Shown here piece after piece: positions 53,663 through 64,000 of a DNA stretch of 64,000 nt. A program made the translations under genes and the position numbers. The DNA comes from Ryuthela nishihirai (Eukaryota; Arthropoda; Arachnida; Araneae; Heptathelidae), in the NCBI GenBank assembly GCA_038380435.1, contig JAWZYU010000004.1, positions 21,550,001-21,614,000 on the forward strand. Direction: 5' to 3'. Under the pieces are notes generated by a model. It did no database searches. It was given only the letters and a program-made list of their open reading frames with translations, and was not told where the DNA came from. Each line of letters opens with the position of its first letter. Within the stretch, counting starts at the first letter, position 1.

Positions 53663-54047
53663 GTTGGGTTGTTTTACCTCTGAGCGGCACTTTTTTGCAC
53701 ACCATGGGCTAAATGGCCAGATCACATGGACCCCGAAGGCTCAGAGAAGGTTGGGGGAGGGGATTCACTGGAACAGCTGTTGGGAGACAAATGGTAGTCT
53801 CCCGTCAAGGCCATCCAGCGTGTTCTTTAACGTGCACAGGGTATGATTCTCCCGCAGAACGGGCCACGGCTTAACGTCCCATCCGACGGACGGCGGCCTT
53901 TCCAAGCTCATCGGTGTCCCCTACTGACCGTGGGCAGGGCGGGGAATTTTGCGGAGATAAATCTCAACGCTGATCCAGCTCGGACTCGAACCTGGGAACT
54001 ACAGATTACGAGCCTGGCGCGCTACCGACTGAGCCACCCCCGCCCCA
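53663..54047 (-). mobile_element. SINE-A, full length
   Basis: Antisense copy. Target duplication CTGACAAAGG at 53653-53662 and 54050-54059 (12 bp with one mismatch if extended). Confidence 0.88.
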
Positions 54048-54185
54048 AACTGACAAAGGAAATCCAGGAATCTTTGTAGAGCCACGTGAAAGCTTTTCGT
54101 TGAAATATTTCCTAAATTTCTGTTTCATGTTAGCTCTGCTGTCGAGTGCTGAACCCAATGCGAAATATGCATTGTAGTTATGCAA

Positions 54186-55274
54186 TTAAATGGGGTCGTT
54201 GTTAGAGAAAGTAAAACTCCTTAAGGATGGAGAACCTTTGTTGATGCGATGGCGAATCCTTTGAGGAAAACTTTCCGTTGGAGTGTGTGGACGCACAAGA
54301 TGACTGGGTCGGTCGATCCTCGTCTCCAGGTTCCGAGAGAAGAGACTTCCGTTCAGTGCCTTTATTTCTCTCGAGAAACAATTGAGAGCTGCTTCCGAAT
54401 TTCTGAGCAAATCCTTTCTTCTTGAATTGTTTTTCCATTTCTTCGCTATCGCTGATGGAACTTTCGGGATCGAATTCTCCTTCCGGGAACTTGGTGGGTT
54501 ATTTCCGTTCTGAATAGTTTTTTTTCTTTTTCTTCAGCCTCCATATGGACAAAACATACACGATTTTGGCGTTTGTTATTGTTTTCTCTTCCGGTTAAGC
54601 GGCCATTTCGCTGCAAAATCTTCTCGTTTTTGCATCTGCCACACACTCTGATCACGTCCTTCTAGTCAACCGTACCAGCGAAAATTCTTATCCTCCCAAA
54701 ATTGGAATGTCCTGTTGCAGGATCGGTTGTTTGGGTTGGGTTGTTTTACTTCTGAGCGGCACTTTTTTGTACACCATGGGCTAAATGGCCAGGTGACATG
54801 GACCCCGAAGGCTCAGAGAAGGTTGGGGGAGGGGACTCACTGGAACATCTGTTGGGAGATAGACGGTAGCCTCCCGTCAAGGCCATCCAGCGTGTTCTTT
54901 AACGTGCACAGGGTATGGCTCTCCCGCACACGGCGCCACGGCTTAACGTCCCATACGACGGATGGCGGCCTTTCCAAGCCCATCGGTGTATTAACTACTG
55001 ACCGTGGGCAGGGCGGGGAATTTTTGCGGAGATAAATCTCAACGCTGACCCAGCTGGGACTCGAACCTGGGAACTACAGATTACGAGCCTGGCGCGCTAC
55101 CGAATGAGCCACCCTTGCCCCTGCAGGATCGGCTTGAGAATTCTTGAAGCCATCTTGAATTTGGCGAACTGTTCCTTTTTTATGGTACCTTATTTCCACG
55201 CTTTGGATTTCTTCAAAGTTCGATAACACTTGTTGAATTTCTTCATTCGTAAACGGAGAAAGGTAGCTTGGCAA
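54186..55274 (-). pseudogene. Decayed gag-like (LINE ORF1-type) coding remnant, split by a SINE-A
   Basis: On the minus strand, 55274 to about 55133 encodes MPSYLSPFTNEEIQQVLS and SVEIRYHKKGTVRQIQDG. After the SINE-A (54727-55121) it continues with KDVIRVCGRCKNEK, NRVCFVHMEAEEKEKK and, in another frame, FPEGEFDPESSISDSEEM. The layout (RNA-binding-like segment, then CxxC knuckle remnant, then acidic tail) resembles ORF1/gag proteins of LINEs, but the match is loose. An in-frame stop and a frameshift are present. It could instead be a host gene remnant. Confidence 0.3.
54727..55121 (-). mobile_element. SINE-A, full length
   Basis: Antisense copy with a perfect 11 bp target duplication TGCAGGATCGG (54716-54726 and 55122-55132). 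The minus-strand coding remnant lies on both sides. Confidence 0.9.
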
Positions 55275-55557
55275 TGTAAACCATCTTAGTCAATTTTCCA
55301 ATTTGTTGTAGTACGAATTTTTTTCTTTTATCATCCAGTTGTCTTTTCGGGATTCGATCATTTTGTCAGTCGCTTCGTCACCATTACAGAAGAAATATTG
55401 AAAGTGATCGGTTGATCACTTAAACCATTTCAATCGAACCTAGTCCATAAATTCTAATGACATCTTGCAGGAAGAAAAGAAATTGAATTTCTGGATACGA
55501 AGTTTTCAAATAACTGTATAAAACAATTTCATCCATCTTCAGAGGTCTTGAGAAATG
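55275..55557. other. Unassigned sequence
   Basis: Nothing recognised. Confidence 0.35.
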
Positions 55558-55905
55558 CAGGGGGGGGTTATAATTAAACTGACAGTACTAAATAGTTCAC
55601 CGAAGTCCCAGATGAGTACGAAAAGAAAATTGGGAATGTTGGGAGGAATAAATAAAACTCAGAACGATGTAGAGAAGGATCCATCCGACGGATCAGAGCG
55701 AAAAGTGGTGGATACCTTAATAAGAAAAGTTAGAAAATTTGCGAATAAAACATCAATTAGCGTTTGTGCCACTAGGTGGCGTGGGTGCGCTAAAAACGTG
55801 ATAGAACATGCTAATTTCTCGTGACATTGCAGCCAATCACACGTGAAAGTCTCATGAGGCACACTATAAAATGTTCTGTCTTCCCTGTAATCGCTAGAAG
55901 GAACC

Positions 55906-56112
55906 ATGGGTATCTGCAAGAAGGACCGAGCTTTGCTAGTGAAACTCTTTTACCAAAACGGCAGTAATGGCGCCGCTGCTTTACGCGAATATCCTCGTCT
56001 GAAAGATATAAAGAAAGGACCTTTGTCGCTAAACGAACTGAAGAATATGATACAGAAATTCGAAGAAATAGGCGAGTTGGGTGTGGCTCCGGGTAGAGAC
56101 CGGCGACTTGTT
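55906..56112 (+). pseudogene. DD37D transposase, N-terminal helix-turn-helix part
   Basis: From Met at 55906: KKDRALLVKLFYQNGSNGAA, LREYPRLKDIKKGPLSLNEL and KKFEE-like IQKFEEIGELGVAPGRDRR. This is the first helix-turn-helix of IS630/Tc1/mariner-type transposases and the GRDRR-type hinge, which would bind the inverted repeats. Coding then runs into the 43 bp array, which shifts frame at each unit. Confidence 0.78.
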
Positions 56113-57414
56113 GCAGAAAGCAATGTGAAAGACGTCACACCTACCGTTGCAAAAATCCAGTCGCAATGTGAAAGACGTCACACCTACCGTTGCAAAAATC
56201 CAGTCGCAATGTGAAAGACGTCACACCTACCGTTGCAAAATTCCAGTCGCAATGTGAAAGACGTCACACCTACCATTGCAAAAATCCAGTCGCAATGTAA
56301 AAGACGTCACACCTACCGTTGCAAAAATCCAGTCGCAATGTAAAAGACGTCACACCTACCGTTGCAAAAATCCAGTCGCAATGTGAAAGACGTCACACCT
56401 ACCGTTGCAGAAATCCAGTCGCAATGTAAAAGATGTCACACCTACCGTTGCAAAAATCCAGTCGCGATGTGAAAGACGTCACACCTACCGTTGCAAAAGT
56501 CCAGTCGCAATGTGAAAGACGTCACACCTACCGTTGCAAAAATCCAGTCGCAGTGTGAAAGACGTCACACCTACCGTTGCAAAAATCCAGTCGCAATGTG
56601 AAAGACATCACAGCTACCATTGCAAAAATCCAGTCGCAATGTGAAAGACGTCACACCTACCGTTGCAAAAATCCAGTCGCAATGTGAAAGACGTCACATC
56701 TACCGTTGCAAAAATCCAGTCGCAATGTGAAAGACGTCACACCTACCGTTGCAAAAATCCAGTCGCAATGTGAAAGACGTCACACCTACCGTTGCAAAAA
56801 TCCAGTCGCAATGTGAAAGACATCACAGCTATCATTGCAAAAATCCAGTCGCAATGTGAAAGACATCACAGCTACCATTGCAAAAATCCAGTCGCAGTGT
56901 GAAAGACGTCACACCTACCGTTGCAAAAATCCAGTCGCAATGTGAAAGATGTCACACCTACCGTTGCAAAAATCCAGTCGCAATGTGAAAGACGGTCACA
57001 TCTACCGTTGCAAAAATCCAGTCGCAATGTGAAAGACGTCACACCTACCGTTGCAAAAATCCAGTCGCAATGTGAAAGACATCACAGCTATCATTGCAAA
57101 AATCCAGTCGCAATGTGAAAGACATCACAGCTACCATTGCAAAAATCCAGTCGCAGTGTGAAAGACGTCACACCTACCGTTGCAAAAATCCAGTCGCAAT
57201 GTGAAAGATGTCACACCTACCGTTGCAAAAATCCAGTCACAATGTGAAAGACGGTCACATCTACGTTGCAAAAATCCAGTCGCAATGTGAAAGACGTCAC
57301 ACCTACCGTTGCAGAAATCCAGTCGCAAGGTGAAAGACGTCACACCTATTGTTGCAAAAATCCAGTCGCAATGTGAAAGACGTCACACCTACCATTGCAG
57401 AAATCCAGTCGCAA
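56113..57414 (+). repeat. 43 bp minisatellite grown from transposase codons
   Basis: About 30 units with parts AATGTGAAAGACGTCACACC and TACCGTTGCAAAAATCCAGT (then CGC). In the entry frame one unit reads NVKDVTPTVAKIQSQ, which continues the transposase sequence. A six-unit block is duplicated (ATCACAGCTATCATTGC at about 56822 and 57081, offset 259). Because 43 is not a multiple of 3 the frame rotates. Confidence 0.93.
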
Positions 57415-58232
57415 TCGGAGCTACCTGTAGTTAGTGCCAGAGAGGTACCCCGGCAACTGCAACTTCCGTGGTCAACTGTCTGTAAAATTATCCTGAAATT
57501 GGAATCCTTATAAAATTCATAGGGTGCAGCAGCTGCAACCACGTGACAATGAACAGCGCACCGACTTCGCTTTGCGATTTCTGGCGAGGATGTCAGCAGT
57601 GGAAAGTGTTATGGACCGATGAGGCGCATTTTTCCCTGCATGGAGCAGTGAATACGCACAATTGCCGAATATTGGGACCTACACATCTGCATGCTGTGCA
57701 TGATGTGCCCCTACACTCCGACTATATAATTGTATGGTGCGGTTTTACAGCAAACTTTATAATTGGACCATTTTTCGTTGAGGAGATCACGCCTCAAGGC
57801 CCCGTGCGTCGATCGGTGAATAGACCACGTGACACAGATCTTCTCCGCATCAAGATCATTCCGGCTTTGCAAGAAAGAAATTGCTTAGACTCCATAACCT
57901 TCATGCAGGATGGGGCACAACCCCATATTGCATGTACGGCAACGCAATTGTTCCGTACCACATTTGGTGAGGACAGAATAATTTCTCGAACGTTTTCCAA
58001 TGCTTGGCCACCGCGTTCCCCCGACCTAAACCCATGCGATTTTTGGTTATGGGGTTATTTGAAAAGCCGAGTCTACCAAGGCAATGATGAATCGCTTACT
58101 GAACTGAAGGCAAGAATAACACAGCATTGTTGCAGCCATTCCCCGAGACATGTTTCAAGCAACTATGGGCCATGCCGTATTGCGTTTCCAGCACATTTTG
58201 CATATGAATGGTTCGCATATTTAGAATCTTGA
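57415..58232 (+). pseudogene. DD37D transposase, second HTH end and catalytic domain
   Basis: After the array the frame reads ELPVVSAREVPRQLQLPWST and DNEQRTDFALRFLARM, shifts near 57600, and enters the catalytic domain: LWTDEAHFSLHG (first D), VWCGFTANFIIGPFF, MQDGAQPH (second D) and WPPRSPDLNPCDFWLWGYLK (third D). Exactly 37 residues separate the second and third Asp. The Met at 57543 is out of register with the upstream part and is not the true start. DDE-family chemistry is known for such proteins. Here the broken frame prevents a full protein. Confidence 0.8.
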
Positions 58233-58450
58233 TTTGTAAAATAAAGGTTATATTTGTTCAACTTGGTATTTTCTTTATTTCAGCGCACCCTTGCCACCTG
58301 GCGGCACTAACACTAACTATTTTTTTTATTCGCAAATTCTCTACCCCATGTTTTTATTAAAGGTATCCACCCCTTTTTGCTGTGATCCGTAGAGTAGATC
58401 CTTCTCTACATCGCTCTGAGTATTATCAGTTTAATTATAACCACCCTGTA

Positions 58451-58750
58451 CTTTGGAAACAAGGGACAGAAAAATGGCGCCGAACAAAGGGGTACTAATT
58501 TCGTGCGAGACTAGTCGAAATTATCGGAGCTGAACTTCATACAATCCCTCTTAATCACACTCTTGCTAAACCGCGTTCCATTAGTCGACACTGGAATTTT
58601 TGGCGCCACACGGTGCGGTACAGGGAAATCCGTGTAAGAAAATTGGGAATGGTGGGAGAAGTATTTAGAAAATTACAGAAGGCCGAAATATTTTTAAAAA
58701 AGATCTCTTTAAATAATTTGTGCAGGATTTAAGCTCTCGCCCACACCCAC
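58451..58750. other. Unassigned sequence
   Basis: AAGAAAATTGGGAATGGTGG near 58636 resembles AAGAAAATTGGGAATGTTGG inside the left end of the DD37D element (55622), the only link noted. Confidence 0.4.
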
Positions 58751-58836
58751 GAGCTGGGAGGGGGGGGGAGACTCAGTCGGTAGCGCCCTAGTCCATTGTG
58801 GACAAAAAAGTGCTGCTCAGAAGTAACAAAACCCAT
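58750..58836 (+). mobile_element. SINE-A, collapsed copy (head and tail only)
   Basis: A damaged head (GACTCAGTCGGTAGCGCC) is joined almost directly to the 3' end (GGACAAAAAAGTGCTGCTCAG). About 300 bp of body is missing. Confidence 0.65.
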
Positions 58837-59208
58837 GCGCAGGAGTCACGTTTGCATTCCAATGAACAGACAAGGGGCAAAAGGAAAGGAGACAATGAAT
58901 GCCAAAGGGTTCTTGTTCCCGGACACACCTTTTATTTCTATTAGAAAATGTTATTCAACTACAACATATCTGGGACAAAAGGTAACGCACGAAAAGGTCA
59001 TTACGCGCAGTTTATCGAAATCTTTCACGAACTGAAATTGAATATCACTGAATCGAATGCTATCAAAAAACATAAGAGACTCGGATAAAGTCTTCACGAA
59101 ATGCAGTTGATCTGTTGAAAAGCATTTCAACTTCCAAGAGAGATTGAACTTCAAGAGTCGTCATCCATTGCCCAGCTCTTCATCAAGTGTTCCCTAAAGA
59201 GATCAAGA
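58837..59208. other. Unassigned sequence
   Basis: Nothing recognised. Confidence 0.35.
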
Positions 59209-59221
59209 GCACCATGGACAG

Positions 59222-59814
59222 GGTTGTGTTGTTTTACCTCTGAGCGGCACTTTTTTGCACACCATGGGCTAAATGGCCAGGCCACATGGACCCCGAAGGC
59301 TCAGAGAAGGTTGGGGGAGGGGACCCACTGGAACAGCTGTTTTACCTAGTGAACTTTAAAGTGTTCGTGTTTCTGGCTGTAGTTTGGTGGAACAAAATGT
59401 AATTTCAATCTTTCGATGACTTTACGAATGGGAAAGAAGTTATTGATTCACAATAATGCTCTGATTAATTTTTTTTTTCTGACCACATCATAAATTTTGT
59501 CTAAAAAACCAAACGATAAGTTGGGTTGGATTGTTTTACCTCTGAGCGGCACTTTTTTGCACACAATGGGCTAAATGGCCAGGTCACATGGACCCCGAAG
59601 GCTCAGAGAAGGTTGGGGGAGGGGACCCACTGGAACAGCTGTTAGGAGACAGATGGTAGCCTCCCGTCAAGGCCATCCAGTGTGTTCTTTAACGTGCACA
59701 GGGTATGGCTCTCCCGCACACGGGGCCACGGCTTAAAGTCCCATCCGACGGACGGCGGCCTTTCCAAGCCCATCGGTGTCCCCTACTGACCGTGGGCAAG
59801 GCGGGGAATTTTGC
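59222..59814 (-). mobile_element. Composite SINE-A insertion
   Basis: One perfect 13 bp target duplication (GCACCATGGACAG at 59209-59221 and 59815-59827) encloses three parts: a SINE-A 3' fragment (59222-59341), ~180 bp of non-SINE sequence (about 59342-59520) and a headless SINE-A (about 59521-59814). The first junction runs through TGTTTTACCT, which also occurs at the SINE-A 3' end. Confidence 0.85.
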
Positions 59815-59827
59815 GCACCATGGACAG

Positions 59828-60687
59828 AAGAGACCAAATGGTAATTATGCATCTGAATGCCTTGAAAGTGGCCTTGAAAGTGGCTTAACAGAATGTCTTG
59901 AAAGTGACTTAGCAGAATGCCTTGGCAGGAATCTTATTGTGCTGAGCAGAACCACATTAAGGTGGAAATGAGGGCGAGCAATCTCCAGGCCCGTCGCCAG
60001 AATAGGACCTTAAAAATTCAGACAAAAAATTATTTTTTACAGACATTTTGAAGTATCTGAAAGCAAATATAGATGTAATGTTGAACTTAATTGTGCTAGT
60101 TAACTGACACGTTATGAATTCATAAAAAATATTATTTTTTAAATTATAGTTTGTAGTATAGGCCCATTAAAAAATCTAATCTCCAGGCCCAGTTAGGCCC
60201 TTAATCAGTTGCGAGTGCTAAGAGCTAATGAGTGAGTAATCCAGGATGCCCTTCGACTGACATTGATATTTATTTGCAGCTGAACAACCGAAAAGTGTCC
60301 CTCGTGGCAAAACAACTGACCTCAGCGGGGGTTTTGTTTAAAAGCTAAAGGAGGTGAAAAAAATATCAATCTATCATATTTTAAATCATCTGTCTTTTAA
60401 CAAAGCACTTCTGAAATGTTTCAATTGTGACACTTGTATGTGTTTTCGTAAAACTCGTTAAAAGAAATTTGAAACTCGGAAGTATCCCCACAGCGTTCAT
60501 CCCCTTCTTTTCCCCTCTCTTCTTTGAATATCACTTTAATTTTTAATAAAATCTTTAGTCAAACTCAATATTAGGAAAATCATTAGGACTCGTCTACTGG
60601 TTATGAACAGCCATCAGGTCTCGCCTATCAAATGCTAACTGTGGGTAATTTAAACTTACTCTTTACGAAAAGTCACACCTACTGATT
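59828..60687. other. AT-rich unassigned sequence
   Basis: Contains a small local repeat, CTTGAAAGTG(G/A)C, near 59862-59915. No gene recognised. Confidence 0.4.
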
Positions 60688-62135
60688 ATGAAAGAAGGAA
60701 TTACAGGAATAATTTGAATCAACGGCCTGCTAATCCTAAGAGACGGCGTTACAAAAAGCTTAATAAACGTGTAACGGATCTGTTAACAGCTGATAAGAAT
60801 CTTTGGCAAGATAGTTTGGCTGACAAAGCTGAAGCAGCAGCTAGACAGCACAACAGCTGGGGGTTGTATAAATAAAAAGAAATAAATACCCCCTCAAGCA
60901 GCTGCTTGCCACAGAGGTCTGACAGGAGCCTGTCAGTTTATTATGCCATAGTAGAAGGTCTGAGAGGATGGCAGGACCTCAGCAGAAAAACGACACAAAC
61001 AGCCATGCCTTACCCGGGGCTCGAACTCAGGTCCCGTAGATCAGTAGCCAAGCGCGCTAACCACTCGGCCACGGGACGGCTGGAGGTTGTATTAAAAGGT
61101 TAATTTTTTTGTGTGGGAAGAAACAGACAAGTGTACGTGGAATGAGGAATAAATATGGTAAGGTTATTGAATATGAGGATTCTGTCATGACTAGGTGAGA
61201 TATTTAAATTATGCTGTTAGTTCTACTCCCATTGTTCATAATCAGGAAAGATGATTACCGGCTTCAATGCTAGACCTATGTCACGGTTATGGAGGTATTT
61301 TGGTTATATCTAAACGTAAACTGCATAAATATCCAGGGATAGATGAACTTATTACTGCATAGAGCTAAAAATGTTTATGTTGCCACATGGCTGACTAAAT
61401 TTTTTATATTTTTATGATGAATGTATTGTTCCGAAGGATTTTACCAGAGCTACTATTATCCCTATTATTTAAAATGTGAACGCTATTCTTGTGAAAATTA
61501 TAAGGGTATCAACCTACTTCCTGTTCTAGGTAACCTTCTCTGCATTATTGTGCTTAATAGAATTTAGAATCTGGCAGATGGACAATTGCGTGATGAGGAG
61601 TGTCGATTTAGAAGTGGAGGGGATGTATAGATTAACTTTTTCACCTAGGCAGATTCTTAAGAAATGTTTAGCCTTCCAGAGACCTCTGGTGACGAGTTTC
61701 GTGGATTTCGAAACGGCTTTGGACTCTATCGTCACAATTCGTGGTTGACAGTGAAGTCGTACGACATATCTGACAAGTTAGTTAGCATAATGATGGTTCT
61801 CGGTAATAACACCACCGAATCATGTGTGAAAATTGATACGGTTTGTAGCATTTGATTTAGCATTGCTAGTGAGTTAGACAAGGGTACATTTTGTCTCTTT
61901 TTTCTTTAGTTTGGTTATTTATTATGTTATGAGGAATTCACTGCAAGGAGAAAATTTTGACCTTAAATTATTTACAGATTTGAATATTTCTGAATTTGAT
62001 TATGCGGATGATTTGTCCGTTTTGACAAATTGATGTCTATGAAGAGAATTCTTTCGTTAAGGCTGTTGATGAAACCGGTAATAGGGTAGATTTGGTAATC
62101 AACAGAAAGGAAACTAAAGTGATGAAAATCTCTCC
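60688..62135 (+). pseudogene. Decayed second copy of the RTE-like LINE (RT region)
   Basis: Aligns by eye to about 29684-30926 of the RTE-like LINE: GAAAGAAGGAATTACAGGAA, AGCTTAATAAACGTGTAA, CTGACAAAGCTGA, ATTTTACCAGAGCTA and the YADD codons near 61998. It is interrupted by a SINE-B (60870-61078) and by many stops and indels. It is clearly older than the copy at 27943-31704. Confidence 0.85.
60870..61078 (-). mobile_element. SINE-B, full length, inside the decayed RTE
   Basis: Antisense copy with target duplication GCTGGGGGTTGTAT (60856-60869) and GCTGGAGGTTGTAT (61079-61092), one mismatch. RTE sequence continues on both sides. Confidence 0.9.
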
Positions 62136-62740
62136 TAAGCTCTCTCAATCTTTTTTAATATTGTTTTCATTCTTGTTTAAATATTATTTCTAAAATATTT
62201 CTGAAAAAAGTTTAAAAAAATTATATGTAATGAAGTTGGAGAATATATATATATATAATTATATTAAATATAGAAAGATATTAAATGCAAATATATGATA
62301 AATATTTGAGAATGTAGTTCGGAGGTATTATTAGAAATGTTTAGAAAAATAAAACTACCAGAACTGAAAGATCCAAAAATAATACGTAATGGTAATCCGT
62401 CCCTTTGTCAGTGCTACTTTTAGCATCACTTCCCCTATTTGAAAAGTCAAACTTCGCCCCTTTCACCTAATAACTAAGAAACGTCTTCACGCTTTATCTA
62501 CGAACTCAGTATTATATTATTCCACTAATCTACTAGTATCACTAATCCACTAATCACTAGTATTTATATCTCATCCACTAATCCTAAACTCAAAGATCCA
62601 AAACTATTACGTAATTGTAATCCGTCCCTTTCTCGGTTATTTAATTTCTTTCATTTTTTGCATTTCGAACTTTCACACAGAATCAGTTTTAAATTTATTT
62701 TCCAAATATCCTGATTTTTTTTATTACCGCTGTTATCGTA
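62136..62740. other. AT-rich sequence with a ~40 bp direct repeat
   Basis: GATCCAAAAATAATACGTAA and following TAATCCGTCCCTTT near 62369-62405 recur near 62595-62630. Nothing else is recognised. Confidence 0.45.
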
Positions 62741-63100
62741 AAGCATAGCGATGACGAACTCAGAAAAGTATTTATATTTCATCCATTAATCCTAAAAAAC
62801 TTTAAACTTCACCTTTTAATTTTCAGATTCCTTTTTACTTTGCTCGTTTGGGTGAAATAAATGTGGTAGGTGAAGTATAATGTCTATAAAGACATTACAC
62901 TAATAGCTTTGTAAAGCGTTATACTTTACCTACTAAGTCTACAAATGCTTTATACTTCACCTACTAACTCTGAAAAATCTGTATGCTTTACTACTAATTT
63001 TGAAAAGCCTTTATACTTCCCTGAACTCTTTCTTAAACTCTTAAAAAACTTTTTCGCCTATTAGCTTTGAAAAGTTTTTAAACTTCACCTACTATTTCTA

Positions 63101-63484
63101 CCGGGGCGGGGGTGGCTCAGTCGGTAGCGCGCCAGGCTCGTAATCTGTAGTTCCCAGGTTCGAGTCCCAGCTGGGTCAGCGTTGAGATTTATCTCCGCAA
63201 AATTCCCCGCCCTGCCCACGGTCAGTAGGGGACACCGATGGGCTTGGAAAGACCGCCGTCCGTCGGATGGGACGTTAAGCCGTGTCTCCGTGTGCGGGAG
63301 AGCCATACCCTGTGCACGTTAAAGAACACGCTGGATGGCCTTGACGGGAGACTACCATCTGTCTCCCAACAGTTGTTCCAGTGGGTCCCCTCCCCCAACC
63401 TTCTCTGAACCTTCGGGGTCCATGTGACCTGGCCATTTAGCCCATTGTGTGCAAAAAAGTGCCGCTCAGAGGTAAAACAACCCA
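63101..63484 (+). mobile_element. SINE-A, full length
   Basis: Complete sense copy with a perfect 14 bp target duplication ACCTACTATTTCTA (63087-63100 and 63485-63498), taken from the surrounding minisatellite. Confidence 0.93.
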
Positions 63485-63587
63485 ACCTACTATTTCTATA
63501 AAAGCTTTATACTTCACTTACTAACTCTGAAAAGTCTTTGTGCTTCCCTACAAACTCTGAAAAGTATGTTTCACTTAAACATAATAA

Positions 63588-63774
63588 AAAATAAATACCC
63601 CCTCAAGCAGCTGCTTGCCACAGAGGTCTGACAGGAGCCTGTCAGTTTATTATGCCATAGTAGAAGGTCTGAGAGGATGGCAGGACCTCAGCAGAAAAAC
63701 GACACAAACAGCCAAACCCGGGGCTCGAACCCAGGTCCCTTAGATTAGTAGCCAAGCGTGCTAACCACTCGCCA
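63588..63774 (-). mobile_element. SINE-B, full length
   Basis: Antisense copy with tail AATAAATACCCCCTCAAGC and head ending CCAAGCGTGCTAACCACTC. The ATGCCTTAC motif is shortened to AAACC. Confidence 0.88.
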
Positions 63775-63852
63775 ACTAATTTCTAAAAGTCTACACCTCA
63801 CCTGCTACGGTAATTACGAAAAGCCTTTACGCCTCATGTTCTACTCACCAAT

Positions 63853-64000
63853 GGGTTGGGTTATTTTACCTCTGAGCGGCACTTTTTTGCACACCATGGG
63901 CTAAATGGGCAGGTCACATGGACCCCGAAGGCTCAGAGAAGGTTGGGGGAGGGGACCCACTGGAACAGCTGTTGGGAGACAGATGGTAGCCTCCCGTCAA
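63853..64000 (-). mobile_element. SINE-A, cut by the window end
   Basis: Antisense 3' part (GGGTTATTTTACCTCTGAGC onward). The copy continues beyond the window. Confidence 0.9.

Larger units (their letters stand above)
55558..58450 (+). mobile_element. Mariner-superfamily (DD37D) transposon with internal minisatellite
   Basis: Terminal inverted repeats GGTTATAATTAAACTGA (left end about 55558-55582, right end 58426-58448, followed by TA). Similarity continues inward: GATGTAGAGAAGGATC, GTGGATACCTTAATAA and GGTGCGCT-type segments occur inverted at 55660-55800 and 58280-58415, so the inverted repeats are over 150 bp long with an extra ~70 bp on the left. The left TA is lost. The transposase is split by a 43 bp tandem array and has a frameshift, so it is inactive. 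Confidence 0.85.
62741..63845 (+). repeat. Degenerate ~32-40 bp minisatellite hosting SINEs
   Basis: Phrases such as CTTTATACTTCACCTACTAA and CTCTGAAAAGTCTTT recur with much variation from about 62750 to 63845. A SINE-A and a SINE-B are inserted in it. Confidence 0.6.

Overview
The window looks like AT-rich repetitive DNA from an animal nuclear genome. The mix of repeats (two tRNA-derived SINE families, CR1-like and RTE-like LINEs, a Ty3/gypsy element, hAT and mariner elements, long minisatellites) fits an arthropod, and I think most likely a spider or other chelicerate. That placement rests on general resemblance, not on a search. I find no convincing host gene, rRNA or functional tRNA. Nearly every recognisable protein belongs to a mobile element.

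Layout. 1-12 kb: many copies of a ~390 bp SINE (here 'SINE-A', with a tRNA-Met/Thr-like head), several copies of a ~200 bp SINE ('SINE-B', Ser/Leu-like head), a palindromic mariner-type MITE, and a broken LINE (5715-7610) that carries a SINE-A and ends at a SINE-B. 11.07-11.50 kb: a ~45 bp minisatellite ending in two perfect hairpins. 12.56-24.87 kb: a 37 bp satellite of about 200 units, split near its left edge by an apparently complete CR1-like LINE on the minus strand (12741-17391) with both ORFs open. 25.59-32.61 kb: a decayed Buster-like hAT transposon with 8 bp target duplications. Inside it sit a C-terminal fragment of an R2-like LINE (minus) and a nearly complete RTE-like LINE (27943-31704) with 10 bp target duplications. 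32.8-36.1 kb: a TTAA-ended MITE candidate and a probable ~1.85 kb LTR swollen by a 22/44 bp tandem array. 36-41.9 kb: more SINEs, a nested SINE-in-SINE and the long-palindrome version of the MITE. 41953-48308: an intact Ty3/gypsy element on the minus strand, with LTRs I read as identical, a tRNA-Leu primer site and one 1710-codon gag-pol frame. 49.7-51.7 kb: a 32 bp minisatellite. 52-55 kb: SINEs and a decayed gag-like ORF. 55558-58450: a mariner-type DD37D transposon whose DNA-binding region has expanded into about 30 copies of a 43 bp repeat. 58.7-64 kb: a composite SINE insertion, a second, decayed RTE copy carrying a SINE-B, and a degenerate minisatellite with two inserted SINEs.

How the parts relate. 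These elements are not a cooperating gene set, but they do interact. The SINEs depend on LINE machinery, and most SINE-A copies have clear 10-16 bp target duplications. SINE-B and the RTE LINE share a similar 3' end, so the RTE may be SINE-B's mobilising partner. Several SINE-A insertions carry partial dimers or composite inserts inside a single target duplication, as expected from template switching during target-primed reverse transcription. Nesting gives relative ages: hAT before RTE, satellite before CR1, old SINE-A before young SINE-A.
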